Part shown: positions 25,257 to 32,781 of the stretch, in pieces
How positions within the stretch are numbered: position 1 is the stretch's first letter
How the letters are laid out: each line of letters starts with the position of its first letter
Source of the DNA: Chloroflexota bacterium
GTDB lineage: Bacteria > Chloroflexota > Anaerolineae > Anaerolineales > Villigracilaceae
Assembly: GCA_016234555.1 (NCBI GenBank)
Contig: JACRBJ010000049.1
Location: forward strand, 1 to 64,000
Direction: 5' to 3'
Length of the DNA stretch: 64,000 bases
The notes under the pieces: model-generated
Databases searched by the model: none
Told to the model about the DNA's origin: nothing
Seen by the model: only the letters and a program-made list of their open reading frames with translations
Translations under genes and position numbers: made by a program

Positions 25257-26630
25257 ATGCAAAAGAAACTGTTCGGTTTGTTGTCCGTTTTGATTTTGGT
25301 CAGCATGATGCTGGCTGCCTGTGGTGCTCCCGCCACTGAAGCGCCCGCTCCCGCGGCTCCTGTTACGGAAGCACCTGCCGCCACCGAGGCTCCTGCCGAG
25401 CCTGCCGCCACCGAAGCACCTGCCGCTGAAGAGATTACCCTTACACTCGGTTCCTGGCGCGTTGACGATGTTGCCGCCTGGGAAGTGATCACCGCTGCCT
25501 TCAAAGAAGAATATCCCAACATCACCGTCAAATTCGACCCGACCAATCCCCCCGATTACAATGCCACACTCCGCACCCAACTCGAAACTGGCACGGGACC
25601 CGATCTGTACTTCGTCCGTTCCTTCGCCACTGGTCGTGAGCTGTTCGATGCTGGCTACGTTGCTTCCCTGAAAGACCTGCCTGGCATTATGGACAACTTC
25701 TCTGACGGCTCCCGCGCCCCGTGGTCAACCGAAGATGGCGAACCCTATGCTGTGCCGATCATTGCAGTTTCGCATGGTATTTACTACAATAAAGACATCT
25801 TCGCCGCCAACGGAATCGAAGTCCCCGCCACCTGGGAAGAGTTGATGGCTGCCTCGCAGAAGTTGCTCGACGCGGGCGTCATCCCCTTCGCCAACGGCAC
25901 CAAGGATGCCTGGGACATCAACGAAGTTGTGATGATGCAGTTCATCCCCAGCAACATCGGTGGTTACGAAGGTCGCATGGCTTACCTGAATGGCGAACGC
26001 TGCTTCAACAGTGAGGAAATGGTTGCCTCCTTCCAGCAGATTGCCGACATGAAGCCCTTCCTGCCGACAGGCTTTGAAGCCACCAGCTATTACGATGCCG
26101 CGCAGTTGTTCGCGCAGGGTCAGGCTGCGATGATGATGGACGGCTCCTGGAGCATTGGACCCTTCGAGAAGGATGCCACTGACTTTGAATGGGGCGTTTT
26201 CTATCCGCCCGCCCTCGAAGGCAAAGACCAGTATGTGACCTTCCACGTGGATGCCGCCATCGGTGCCAATGCCGCCTCCCCCAACCTCGAAGCTGCGATG
26301 ACTTTCCTCGAATGGCTTGAGTCTCCCAAGTTTGCGGAACTGCTCGGCAACAACCTGCCTGGCTTCTTCCCGCTCACCAAGGAAGTCCCGACCCTGAGCG
26401 ACCCGATTGCCGCCGACTTCATGGCTTTCAACGGCGCTGCCAAGGGTGTTGACATTCGCTTCGTTTGGGAAAAACTCCTCGCTGCGCCCTCTGGCAGTGT
26501 GGACGCCTACACCTCCCTCAACAACAACGTGATTGCCGTGTTGAAGGGTGAGAAGACCCCGCAGGAAGCCGCCGATGCCTTCAATGCCGACGTGGCTGCG
26601 TGGTACGAGCCTGCCGCGGCTTGCAAGTAG
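25257..26630 (+). CDS. ABC sugar importer, substrate-binding lipoprotein (cluster 1)
   Basis: About 457 residues. The signal peptide ends in a lipobox MLAAC; a 35-residue linker of Ala, Pro, Thr and Glu repeats follows, then a family 1 solute-binding domain (LGSWRVDDVAAWEVI, GTGPDLYFV, YYNKDIFAANGI). It should bind a sugar or oligosaccharide at the cell surface and pass it to the two permeases downstream. ATG 25257 has AAGGAG. No ATPase gene is in the cluster, so a shared MsiK-like ATPase elsewhere is implied. Confidence 0.92.
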   Translation: MQKKLFGLLSVLILVSMMLAACGAPATEAPAPAAPVTEAPAATEAPAEPAATEAPAAEEITLTLGSWRVDDVAAWEVITAAFKEEYPNITVKFDPTNPPDYNATLRTQLETGTGPDLYFVRSFATGRELFDAGYVASLKDLPGIMDNFSDGSRAPWSTEDGEPYAVPIIAVSHGIYYNKDIFAANGIEVPATWEELMAASQKLLDAGVIPFANGTKDAWDINEVVMMQFIPSNIGGYEGRMAYLNGERCFNSEEMVASFQQIADMKPFLPTGFEATSYYDAAQLFAQGQAAMMMDGSWSIGPFEKDATDFEWGVFYPPALEGKDQYVTFHVDAAIGANAASPNLEAAMTFLEWLESPKFAELLGNNLPGFFPLTKEVPTLSDPIAADFMAFNGAAKGVDIRFVWEKLLAAPSGSVDAYTSLNNNVIAVLKGEKTPQEAADAFNADVAAWYEPAAACK

Positions 26631-26646
26631 TTCGTTTCCAATTTTT

Positions 26647-26672
26647 GGCAGGGACGGGAAACCGTCCCTGCC
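26647..26672 (+). terminator. hairpin after the binding-protein gene (attenuator-like)
   Basis: GGCAGGGACGG-GAAA-CCGTCCCTGCC, a perfect 11-bp stem with a GNRA loop, 17 bp past the stop. It lacks a T run. Such hairpins commonly protect or partly terminate transcripts so that the binding protein exceeds the permeases. Confidence 0.7.
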
Positions 26673-26691
26673 AGCCAAACGAGGAGAGACC

Positions 26692-27651
26692 ATGAGCCAA
26701 ATGACCTTTTCAGGAAAACGAAGTGCGGGATTGCTCAGCAATGAGAATCGCCGCAAAGTGACCTGGGCGCTGTTCCTGCTCCCCGCCCTGTTGATCTACC
26801 TGACCTTCATGGCGATTCCGCTGTTTGACTCATTACGTCTCAGCCTGTACACGGGGCAAGGCTATACTCCGACAAAATTCGTTGGCTTTCAAAATTACGT
26901 GGACCTGTTTACCAATCCGCTCTGGCGTGAGAAATTCTTTGGCGCAGTCCAGCACACCTTCATTTTCTTTGGAATTCACATGTTGGTGCAAAACAGCCTC
27001 GGACTGCTGTTTGCGAATCTTTTATCCTCTGACTTTAAGGGCAGGAATTTTTTTCGTACGATTATTTTTACCCCTGCCACCCTCTCCGTGCTGGTGACTG
27101 GTTTCCTCTGGACTTTGATTCTCAACCCGAACTGGGGCGCGGTAAACAAGATTTTGATTGGCATGGGCTTGCGCGAATGGGCGCTGCCCTGGCTCGGCAG
27201 GGAGAATCTCGCCCTACCTGTCATCTCGCTGACCTCCGTCTGGCAGTGGGTGGGGATGCCGACTGTCATGTTTTTGGCGGGGCTGATGGGGATTTCGGAT
27301 GAATTGCTCGAAGCCGCCCGCATTGACGGCGCTTCGGAGTGGGATATTTTCTGGAAGATAAAATTCCCACTGCTCAGACCCATCATCGGCATTGTCGCCA
27401 TCCTGACCTTCGTCGACAACTTCAACGCCTTCGATGTTATCTACGCCATGGCGGGCGCGAAGGGCGAGCCATCGTATTCCACTGATTTACTGGCGACGCT
27501 CTTTTATCGCACGGGTATTGCGGGCGAACATCCCGTTGGCATTCCCAACATGGGCATGGGCGCGGCAATCGCCACCGTCACCTTTTTCATCCTGATGGCT
27601 GGCGTGTTGCTCTGGCTTTACCTGTCGCGCCGCAATGCAGAAGAAGCCTAA
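26692..27651 (+). CDS. ABC sugar importer, MalF-type permease (cluster 1)
   Basis: About 319 residues, six hydrophobic segments, with the EAA loop LLEAARIDGASEWDIFWKIK that docks the ATPase. ATG 26692 follows GAGGAGAG; an upstream in-frame extension would translate the hairpin and is rejected. Works with 27667-28494. Confidence 0.92.
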   Translation: MSQMTFSGKRSAGLLSNENRRKVTWALFLLPALLIYLTFMAIPLFDSLRLSLYTGQGYTPTKFVGFQNYVDLFTNPLWREKFFGAVQHTFIFFGIHMLVQNSLGLLFANLLSSDFKGRNFFRTIIFTPATLSVLVTGFLWTLILNPNWGAVNKILIGMGLREWALPWLGRENLALPVISLTSVWQWVGMPTVMFLAGLMGISDELLEAARIDGASEWDIFWKIKFPLLRPIIGIVAILTFVDNFNAFDVIYAMAGAKGEPSYSTDLLATLFYRTGIAGEHPVGIPNMGMGAAIATVTFFILMAGVLLWLYLSRRNAEEA

Positions 27652-27666
27652 TCGGGAGAAGCCGCC

Positions 27667-28494
27667 ATGCTGAAAATCAAATTCAACCACGCGCTAACCT
27701 ACATCGTCCTGACCATCTGGTCTGTGATTGTGCTTTTCCCGCTTTGGACGCTTATCATCAACTCGTTCAAGCCGCAGAAGGAAATCTTCAAAGACCCATT
27801 CGGCTTCCCGAAGAATTTCACCTTCGATGGCTACATCGAAGCATGGAACACGGGACGCTTTGATGTGTACTTCACCAACAGCTTGATCGTTACCGCCCTT
27901 TCGCTGACCCTGATTCTGCTGGTGGGTTCGATGGCGGCATATGCCCTCGCCAAATGGAAGTCGCCCATCGCTGATTTCCTGTATGTTTTTTTTATCGCGG
28001 GATTAATGATCCCCATCCGCCTCGGGACGATTGACCTTGTGCGCCTGATCAAAGCCCTCAACTTGCAGGATACCATCTGGAGCCTGATCCCCGTCTATGT
28101 GGCGATGGGCATGCCGATAGCGACTTTCGTGCTGACGGCTTTCATCAAGGAATTGCCCGGTGAGATGTTCGATGCCGCCAAAGTGGACGGCGCTTCGGAG
28201 TGGCAGATTTACAGCAAGATTATCCTGCCTCTCATGCGCCCCGCGCTTGCCACGGTCGCCATCTTCAACATGATCAAGATTTGGAACGACTTCTGGTTCC
28301 CGCTGGTTTTCATCCGTTCTGAAGAAGCGCGGACAGTTGCCCTCGGGGTCTCGCTGTTGTTTGGTCAATACCGCACCGACTGGACTCGCGCACTTGCCGT
28401 CCTCTCGCTGGCGGCGGTCCCGCTTTTGATTTTGTACGTTCTGCTTGCGCGTGAATTTATCAAAGGTCTCACGGCTGGCGCTGTGAAAGGATAG
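27667..28494 (+). CDS. ABC sugar importer, MalG-type permease (cluster 1)
   Basis: 275 residues with six hydrophobic segments and the EAA loop EMFDAAKVDGASEWQIYSKI. ATG 27667 is 15 bp past the first permease with a GGGAGAA site. The pair forms the channel of the importer. Confidence 0.93.
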   Translation: MLKIKFNHALTYIVLTIWSVIVLFPLWTLIINSFKPQKEIFKDPFGFPKNFTFDGYIEAWNTGRFDVYFTNSLIVTALSLTLILLVGSMAAYALAKWKSPIADFLYVFFIAGLMIPIRLGTIDLVRLIKALNLQDTIWSLIPVYVAMGMPIATFVLTAFIKELPGEMFDAAKVDGASEWQIYSKIILPLMRPALATVAIFNMIKIWNDFWFPLVFIRSEEARTVALGVSLLFGQYRTDWTRALAVLSLAAVPLLILYVLLAREFIKGLTAGAVKG

Positions 28495-28498
28495 CTTG

Positions 28499-29680
28499 AT
28501 GAATGGACGAGAACGCATTGCACTGGCAATGCAGCATAAAGAGGCTGACCGTGTGCCCGTCATGTCTCAACTGGCGTTGGGACATTATTTCCTGAACGCG
28601 GGACTCAAGCCGCATGAAATCTGGTTCACCAGCGAAGGCTTTGCCGAGGCGCTGGTCAAGATGCAGAGGCGCTATCAGTTCGACGGGATTCTGATCAACC
28701 TCCCAGGACGTCCACGCGATATTTTGAGTAAAATTCAGAAAATCGAAGAGACCAAAAAGGGCGAAGTGGTCACCTGGCGCAATGGTCACGTGACCCTCAT
28801 CCCGTGGGACGACAACGCCCAATACGTTTACACCGCCCGTCCCGAGTTGCAGCCTCGTGCAGACTTGAAAAACCTCGACCCTGACCACCTCGAAACGGTT
28901 GACCAGTTCCCTGGCTATCTCTGGAATACCTATCACATCCCGTGGCTCGAAGGCAAAAAGGATTCCGCGCCTTTGAACGAAGTCCCCGATTATTTTTTAG
29001 ATACCATTGACCTTGTCCGCGCAAAGACGAATGGGGAGGTTTCGGTTCACGGCGAAGTCTTCTCGCCCTTTACGCACTACCTGGAGTTGATCGGTTATCA
29101 AAACGCCATCATTGGCTTGGTGAAATATAAGGAGAAGGTCAAGGCGTTATTGGACAGGCTGACAGAGGCATCCATTGCCTGGGCGGTCGCTCAAGCCAAA
29201 CGCGGAGTCGATGCAGTCTTGATTTCCTCGGCGTTTGCGGGCGGTGGATTCATCTCCCCAAAAATGTACGAAGAATATGTTATGCCTTACGAGCGCCGTG
29301 TGGCGGATGCCATCAAAGGCTGCGATGTTCCTGCTTACACCCACACCTGCGGCAAGATCGGCGACCGCCTTGAGTTGATGGAGCAAACGGGCACGATGGG
29401 TATTGACACCCTCGATCCTCATCCGCTTGGAAATGTGGAACTGGCTGACGCCAAAAACGGCGTTGGTCGGCGACTCTTTTTGAAGGGGAACATGAACTCG
29501 GTTTCGATTCTTGAATACACCACAAAAGAGCAGGTTCTTGCTGAAGCCAGCGAGCGGATTCAAATCGGCAAGCCTGGCGGCGGATACATCCTCAGCTCGG
29601 CTTGTTCCATCGCGCCGCGCGTCGAGCCGTGGAAGTTGGAACTGCTTACCCCACTTGCTGAAGAAATTGGAAAATATTGA
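28499..29680 (+). CDS. UroD-superfamily protein (MtaA-like), sugar cluster 1
   Basis: About 393 residues, uroporphyrinogen decarboxylase fold. It has a HTCGKIGDRL motif near residue 280, reminiscent of the zinc site of MtaA/MtbA corrinoid methyltransferases, then DTLDPHPLGNV, FLKGNMNSV and a GGGYILSSACSI end. It is not a haem enzyme by context: it sits between sugar permeases and a sugar isomerase-like gene. A methyl-transfer step on a methylated or otherwise modified sugar is conceivable, but no corrinoid protein gene is near. ATG 28499 chosen over TTG 28496. Confidence 0.72.
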   Translation: MNGRERIALAMQHKEADRVPVMSQLALGHYFLNAGLKPHEIWFTSEGFAEALVKMQRRYQFDGILINLPGRPRDILSKIQKIEETKKGEVVTWRNGHVTLIPWDDNAQYVYTARPELQPRADLKNLDPDHLETVDQFPGYLWNTYHIPWLEGKKDSAPLNEVPDYFLDTIDLVRAKTNGEVSVHGEVFSPFTHYLELIGYQNAIIGLVKYKEKVKALLDRLTEASIAWAVAQAKRGVDAVLISSAFAGGGFISPKMYEEYVMPYERRVADAIKGCDVPAYTHTCGKIGDRLELMEQTGTMGIDTLDPHPLGNVELADAKNGVGRRLFLKGNMNSVSILEYTTKEQVLAEASERIQIGKPGGGYILSSACSIAPRVEPWKLELLTPLAEEIGKY

Positions 29681-29681
29681 A

Positions 29682-30716
29682 ATGACTCTACACTCTGAAA
29701 TCACTGAACAACCCGAACGAATTAAATCCCTGCTTTTTTCACAGCGCAAAATCGTCGAGCGGATCGCTGCCGAAATCCAAAAGCGCGATATTCAATATGT
29801 CTTTCTCTCTGCGCGCGGTACGTCGGACAATGCGGGGCGTTACGCCAATTATCTGCTAGGCGCGATGAACGGACTTCCGCTTGCGCTGGCGACGCCGTCA
29901 CTCTTCACATACTACAAACAGCCGCCCAGGTTGAAGAACGCGTTGGTCATCGGCATTTCGCAGTCGGGCAAATCACCTGATATTGTCAGCGTGCTGGAGG
30001 AAGGCAAGAAGCAGGGCTGTTTGACTCTCGCCATCACCAATGAGCCGAATTCTCCGCTGGCGCAGGCTTCGGATTTTGTTTTTGATATTCAAGCGGGCGC
30101 GGAAAGAGCCGTCGCCGCAACCAAGACCTACACCGCAGAGCTGATGGCAGTGGCGATGCTATCCACCGCCCTGCACGGAAGTAAAAAAGCCTGGGTTGAC
30201 CTGGCGAAAGTCCCAGCCTGGATGACGCAGGTGTTGAAACTGGACGATTTCATCTCGCAGGCGGCGCAGCGTTACCGTTACATCGACCAGACCGTCGTGC
30301 TGGGACGCGGTTTCAACTATGCCACCGCTTTCGAGTGGGCGTTGAAGATGAAAGAATTGACCTACATCATCGCCGAGCCGTATTCCTCCGCCGATTTCGC
30401 GCATGGACCCATTGCGATGATGGTAAAAGGTTATCCCGTGTTTGCGGTTGCGCCGAAGGGCAAGGTTCTTGACTCAATGCTGGAAATGCTCAAACGCCTG
30501 CGCGAGCTCTCTGCCGAGTTGGTTGTGATTTCAAATGATAAAAAAGCCCTGTCATTGGCTCAAGTCCCCTTGAATATTCCCGCCGATGTCCCCGAGTGGC
30601 TTTCGCCGCTGGTGAGCATTTTGCCCGCGCAGTTGTTTGCCTATCATTTGACCCTCGCCAAAGGCTACAACACCGAACAGCCGCGCAGTATCCGCAAGGT
30701 GACTGAGACGACGTGA
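29682..30716 (+). CDS. SIS-domain protein, GlmS isomerase-like (possible glucosamine-6-P deaminase)
   Basis: About 344 residues with two SIS domains. Motifs include LSARGTSDNAGRYANY, ISQSGKSPD (phosphosugar loop), AAERAVAATKTYTAELMAV and EPYSSADFAHGPIAM, the same order as in the isomerase half of GlmS. No glutaminase domain is present. Archaeal GlmD deaminates glucosamine 6-phosphate with this architecture. ATG 29682 starts 1 bp after the UroD-like stop. Together with the PIG-L deacetylase and ROK-like kinase it suggests amino-sugar breakdown. Confidence 0.82.
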   Translation: MTLHSEITEQPERIKSLLFSQRKIVERIAAEIQKRDIQYVFLSARGTSDNAGRYANYLLGAMNGLPLALATPSLFTYYKQPPRLKNALVIGISQSGKSPDIVSVLEEGKKQGCLTLAITNEPNSPLAQASDFVFDIQAGAERAVAATKTYTAELMAVAMLSTALHGSKKAWVDLAKVPAWMTQVLKLDDFISQAAQRYRYIDQTVVLGRGFNYATAFEWALKMKELTYIIAEPYSSADFAHGPIAMMVKGYPVFAVAPKGKVLDSMLEMLKRLRELSAELVVISNDKKALSLAQVPLNIPADVPEWLSPLVSILPAQLFAYHLTLAKGYNTEQPRSIRKVTETT

Positions 30717-30736
30717 TCTACAAAGGACTCGAATAG

Positions 30737-30776
30737 AAATACGACGACTCACTCAAAATATGGGCGAGTCGTATTT
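30737..30776. terminator. bidirectional terminator between convergent genes
   Basis: AAATACGAC (30737-30745) pairs with GTCGTATTT (30768-30776), with T runs on both sides. It separates the SIS gene from the convergent nuclease gene. Confidence 0.7.
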
Positions 30777-30787
30777 TTAGCTGGTTG

Positions 30788-31618
30788 TTAAAACGCAATC
30801 TCGCCGATCTGCTCGAAGTTGACGTCGAACAATTCCTCGGCTTCGGTTTCCAACTCGGCGTCGGCGGCGTCTCCCGCGCGGACGCCGCGATTGCAGTACG
30901 ACCTGTAGGGGCAGTAACTGCACTTCGAGACTTCATCCGTTTTCGGGTAGGACAAGCCAGCCGCCATCTCGCCTGCGATTCTCGTCAGCGCATCCCAATC
31001 CCGTTTGAATTGATCCGCCTTGTAGGGGAAACTCGCAGGATCGGCGGGGAAGTCCGCAAACCAGTAGATCATCTCGATTTGTTCCGGCGCAAAGGACTTG
31101 CCGCCGTTGAGGTGCGCCCCGGCTTGGGCGAGCAGGGCGCGGTACACCCGCGTCTGCCAGCGGACGTGAAGCCATTCGTTTTTGGGTCGCCTGCGGTAGG
31201 TCTTCCAATCGAAAATGGTGGCGCGGTCTCTGTCGATGGCAATCAGGTCATACTTTGCCACGAGGCGGAATTTCCCCAGCGGCGCGGAGAGGGTAATCTC
31301 CGGGTAAAGACTTCCGAGGTCTTTACCCGCAGGGCGCTGAGCGAGACCTCGGAGATCTAAGAAGTTAGACCACCACCTTCGCAGGTTCTCGGTATTTGCC
31401 AGCCTGCCGACCTGTTCGGCGGGGATGCCGATGAGATGCTGCTGCGCGAGGCGGTGAAAATATTCGCCTTCCCGCTGGTGCTTTTCATTTTCCAGCGCGG
31501 GTTCGGTTTCGATGGCGGGATATGCCAGCCGCTGCAAATATCGCAACTCGAAGCGGCGCGGACAATCCTGGTAATCCTGTAGCGACGACTGGCTGAGGGT
31601 GTTCAAGGGTTCTGTCAT
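30788..31618 (-). CDS. PD-(D/E)XK nuclease, RecB/Cas4-like with Fe-S cysteines
   Basis: 276 residues. Cys 19 in DCPRRFELRY and a C-terminal CSYCPYRSYC cluster give the four cysteines of an iron-sulfur RecB-type nuclease; the active site is KYDLIAID...IFDWKT. Such proteins trim or unwind-couple DNA ends in repair. There are no cas genes or helicase nearby, so it is an orphan. A palindromic repeat (31302-31357) is embedded in frame near residue 100. It is divergent from the NYN gene. Confidence 0.85.
   Translation of the reverse strand: MTEPLNTLSQSSLQDYQDCPRRFELRYLQRLAYPAIETEPALENEKHQREGEYFHRLAQQHLIGIPAEQVGRLANTENLRRWWSNFLDLRGLAQRPAGKDLGSLYPEITLSAPLGKFRLVAKYDLIAIDRDRATIFDWKTYRRRPKNEWLHVRWQTRVYRALLAQAGAHLNGGKSFAPEQIEMIYWFADFPADPASFPYKADQFKRDWDALTRIAGEMAAGLSYPKTDEVSKCSYCPYRSYCNRGVRAGDAADAELETEAEELFDVNFEQIGEIAF
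31302..31357. repeat. palindromic repeat embedded in the nuclease gene
   Basis: GGGTAAAGAC-N7-GTCTTTACCC (31302-31328) is a perfect 10-bp inverted repeat, and CCGAGGTCT (31314-31322) pairs with AGACCTCGG (31344-31352). It is read through in frame as residues around 90-107 of the nuclease. Confidence 0.65.
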
Positions 31619-31649
31619 GGTTCTATTTTGCCACAGAATAAAGCGCCTA

Positions 31650-31658
31650 TGCTATACT
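31650..31658 (+). promoter_or_regulatory. extended -10 promoter for the NYN gene
   Basis: TGCTATACT, an extended -10 box, 26 bases before ATG 31685. The same nine bases occur before the ACT-domain gene at 41104-41112. Confidence 0.6.
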
Positions 31659-31684
31659 TTGAAAAAATATTTTTGGAGTTTGTG

Positions 31685-32740
31685 ATGGGTCAGGATTCAC
31701 AGGTGGCTGTCTTCATTGATTACGACAATATCGAGATCAGTGTGGAAGAGGCTTTTGGAAAAAACGCGGACGTGGATTGGAATCGCGTCCTGCAATCTGC
31801 AAGTCAACTGGGAAGGGTGGTGATGCGTCGCGCCTACGCCGACTGGGCGGAAGCGGCGGCGAGACAACGTCAACTGCTGGCTCTGGGCGTGGAGTTGGTC
31901 CACGTCAACAGCAAGCGCGGCAAGAACGCGGCGGACATCCGCATCGTGATCGACGCGCTGGAACTGTTCCACAACGATGGCAGTTCGTTTACTCACGTAA
32001 TGTTGGTTTCGGGTGATGGTGACTTCACCGAGTTGGTGCACCGCCTGCGCGCGCACGGCAAAACCGTCATCGGCATGGGAATCAGCGGCACGAGCGCCGA
32101 GTATTTGGTCAATGCCTGCGATAAGTTCATTTACTACGACAAGTTGCAGGGCGTGAGCAAGGTCAAAAAGACGCCGCAGAATGGCGCAGGTCAGAATCCG
32201 CTGTCGGCGAAGCAAAGCAACGGGAGTGCAATCAAGCCCGGGATCGCCGTCGCCACCACGCCCGAAGGGAAGTTCGAGCAGTATTTGAGTCTGCTGGCGG
32301 CGAGGAAAATCCGCATTGCCGATGCCGACCAGCGTCCATTTGTCATCTATAAAATGTACGAACTGGTGAAGAACGCCGCCGAGCCGCTTACCTTCAACCA
32401 GTTAAAGGAAGAGGCGCAGGCGTTCTACGAATCCGCTGCGCCGAAAATCGAGCCGCAGGTCGTGCTGGATGTGGCGCACCAGCTTTTCCACACCTTTTGC
32501 TTCGAGTTCGACCCCGACAGCCACGAGCGGATTCTGAACCGCAGGATGTTCTTCGCGGCAGACGTGCAAAAAGCCGCCGACCTGCTCGATAAATGCGACC
32601 GCAAGATATTACAGCTGCTCATCTCCGACCTCGGCTCCCCCGACAAGCTGGATGTCGAAGTGCTTGCCCGCCTGCTCTATGGCGGCGCGCGCAGCCACAA
32701 GGTTCTGGATCACATCGCCGACTTGATGGCAGTGGAATAG
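31685..32740 (+). CDS. NYN-domain (LabA/DUF88) protein with C-terminal helical domain
   Basis: About 351 residues. The NYN/PIN-like domain (1-155) has VFIDYDNIEI, KRGKNAADIRIVIDALEL and LVSGDGDFTELVHRLR, giving the acidic residues of a metal-dependent RNase. A basic linker and a C-terminal region (about 200-350) containing two helical, OST-HTH/LOTUS-like repeats follow. Predicted RNA-binding or RNA-cleaving protein; ATG 31685 after TTTGGAG. Stands alone. Confidence 0.82.
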   Translation: MGQDSQVAVFIDYDNIEISVEEAFGKNADVDWNRVLQSASQLGRVVMRRAYADWAEAAARQRQLLALGVELVHVNSKRGKNAADIRIVIDALELFHNDGSSFTHVMLVSGDGDFTELVHRLRAHGKTVIGMGISGTSAEYLVNACDKFIYYDKLQGVSKVKKTPQNGAGQNPLSAKQSNGSAIKPGIAVATTPEGKFEQYLSLLAARKIRIADADQRPFVIYKMYELVKNAAEPLTFNQLKEEAQAFYESAAPKIEPQVVLDVAHQLFHTFCFEFDPDSHERILNRRMFFAADVQKAADLLDKCDRKILQLLISDLGSPDKLDVEVLARLLYGGARSHKVLDHIADLMAVE

Positions 32741-32781
32741 TCATTTTGGACATCCTGTAACCATGCTTCGAAAGGCAGACC

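Noticed and set aside
28499..29680. hemE (uroporphyrinogen decarboxylase) for haem synthesis
   Set aside because: The HTCG motif and the position between sugar genes fit MtaA-like relatives better; no other tetrapyrrole genes are near.
30788..31618. Cas4 as part of a CRISPR-Cas system
   Set aside because: The nuclease resembles Cas4/RecB, but there are no cas genes or repeat-spacer arrays in the window.
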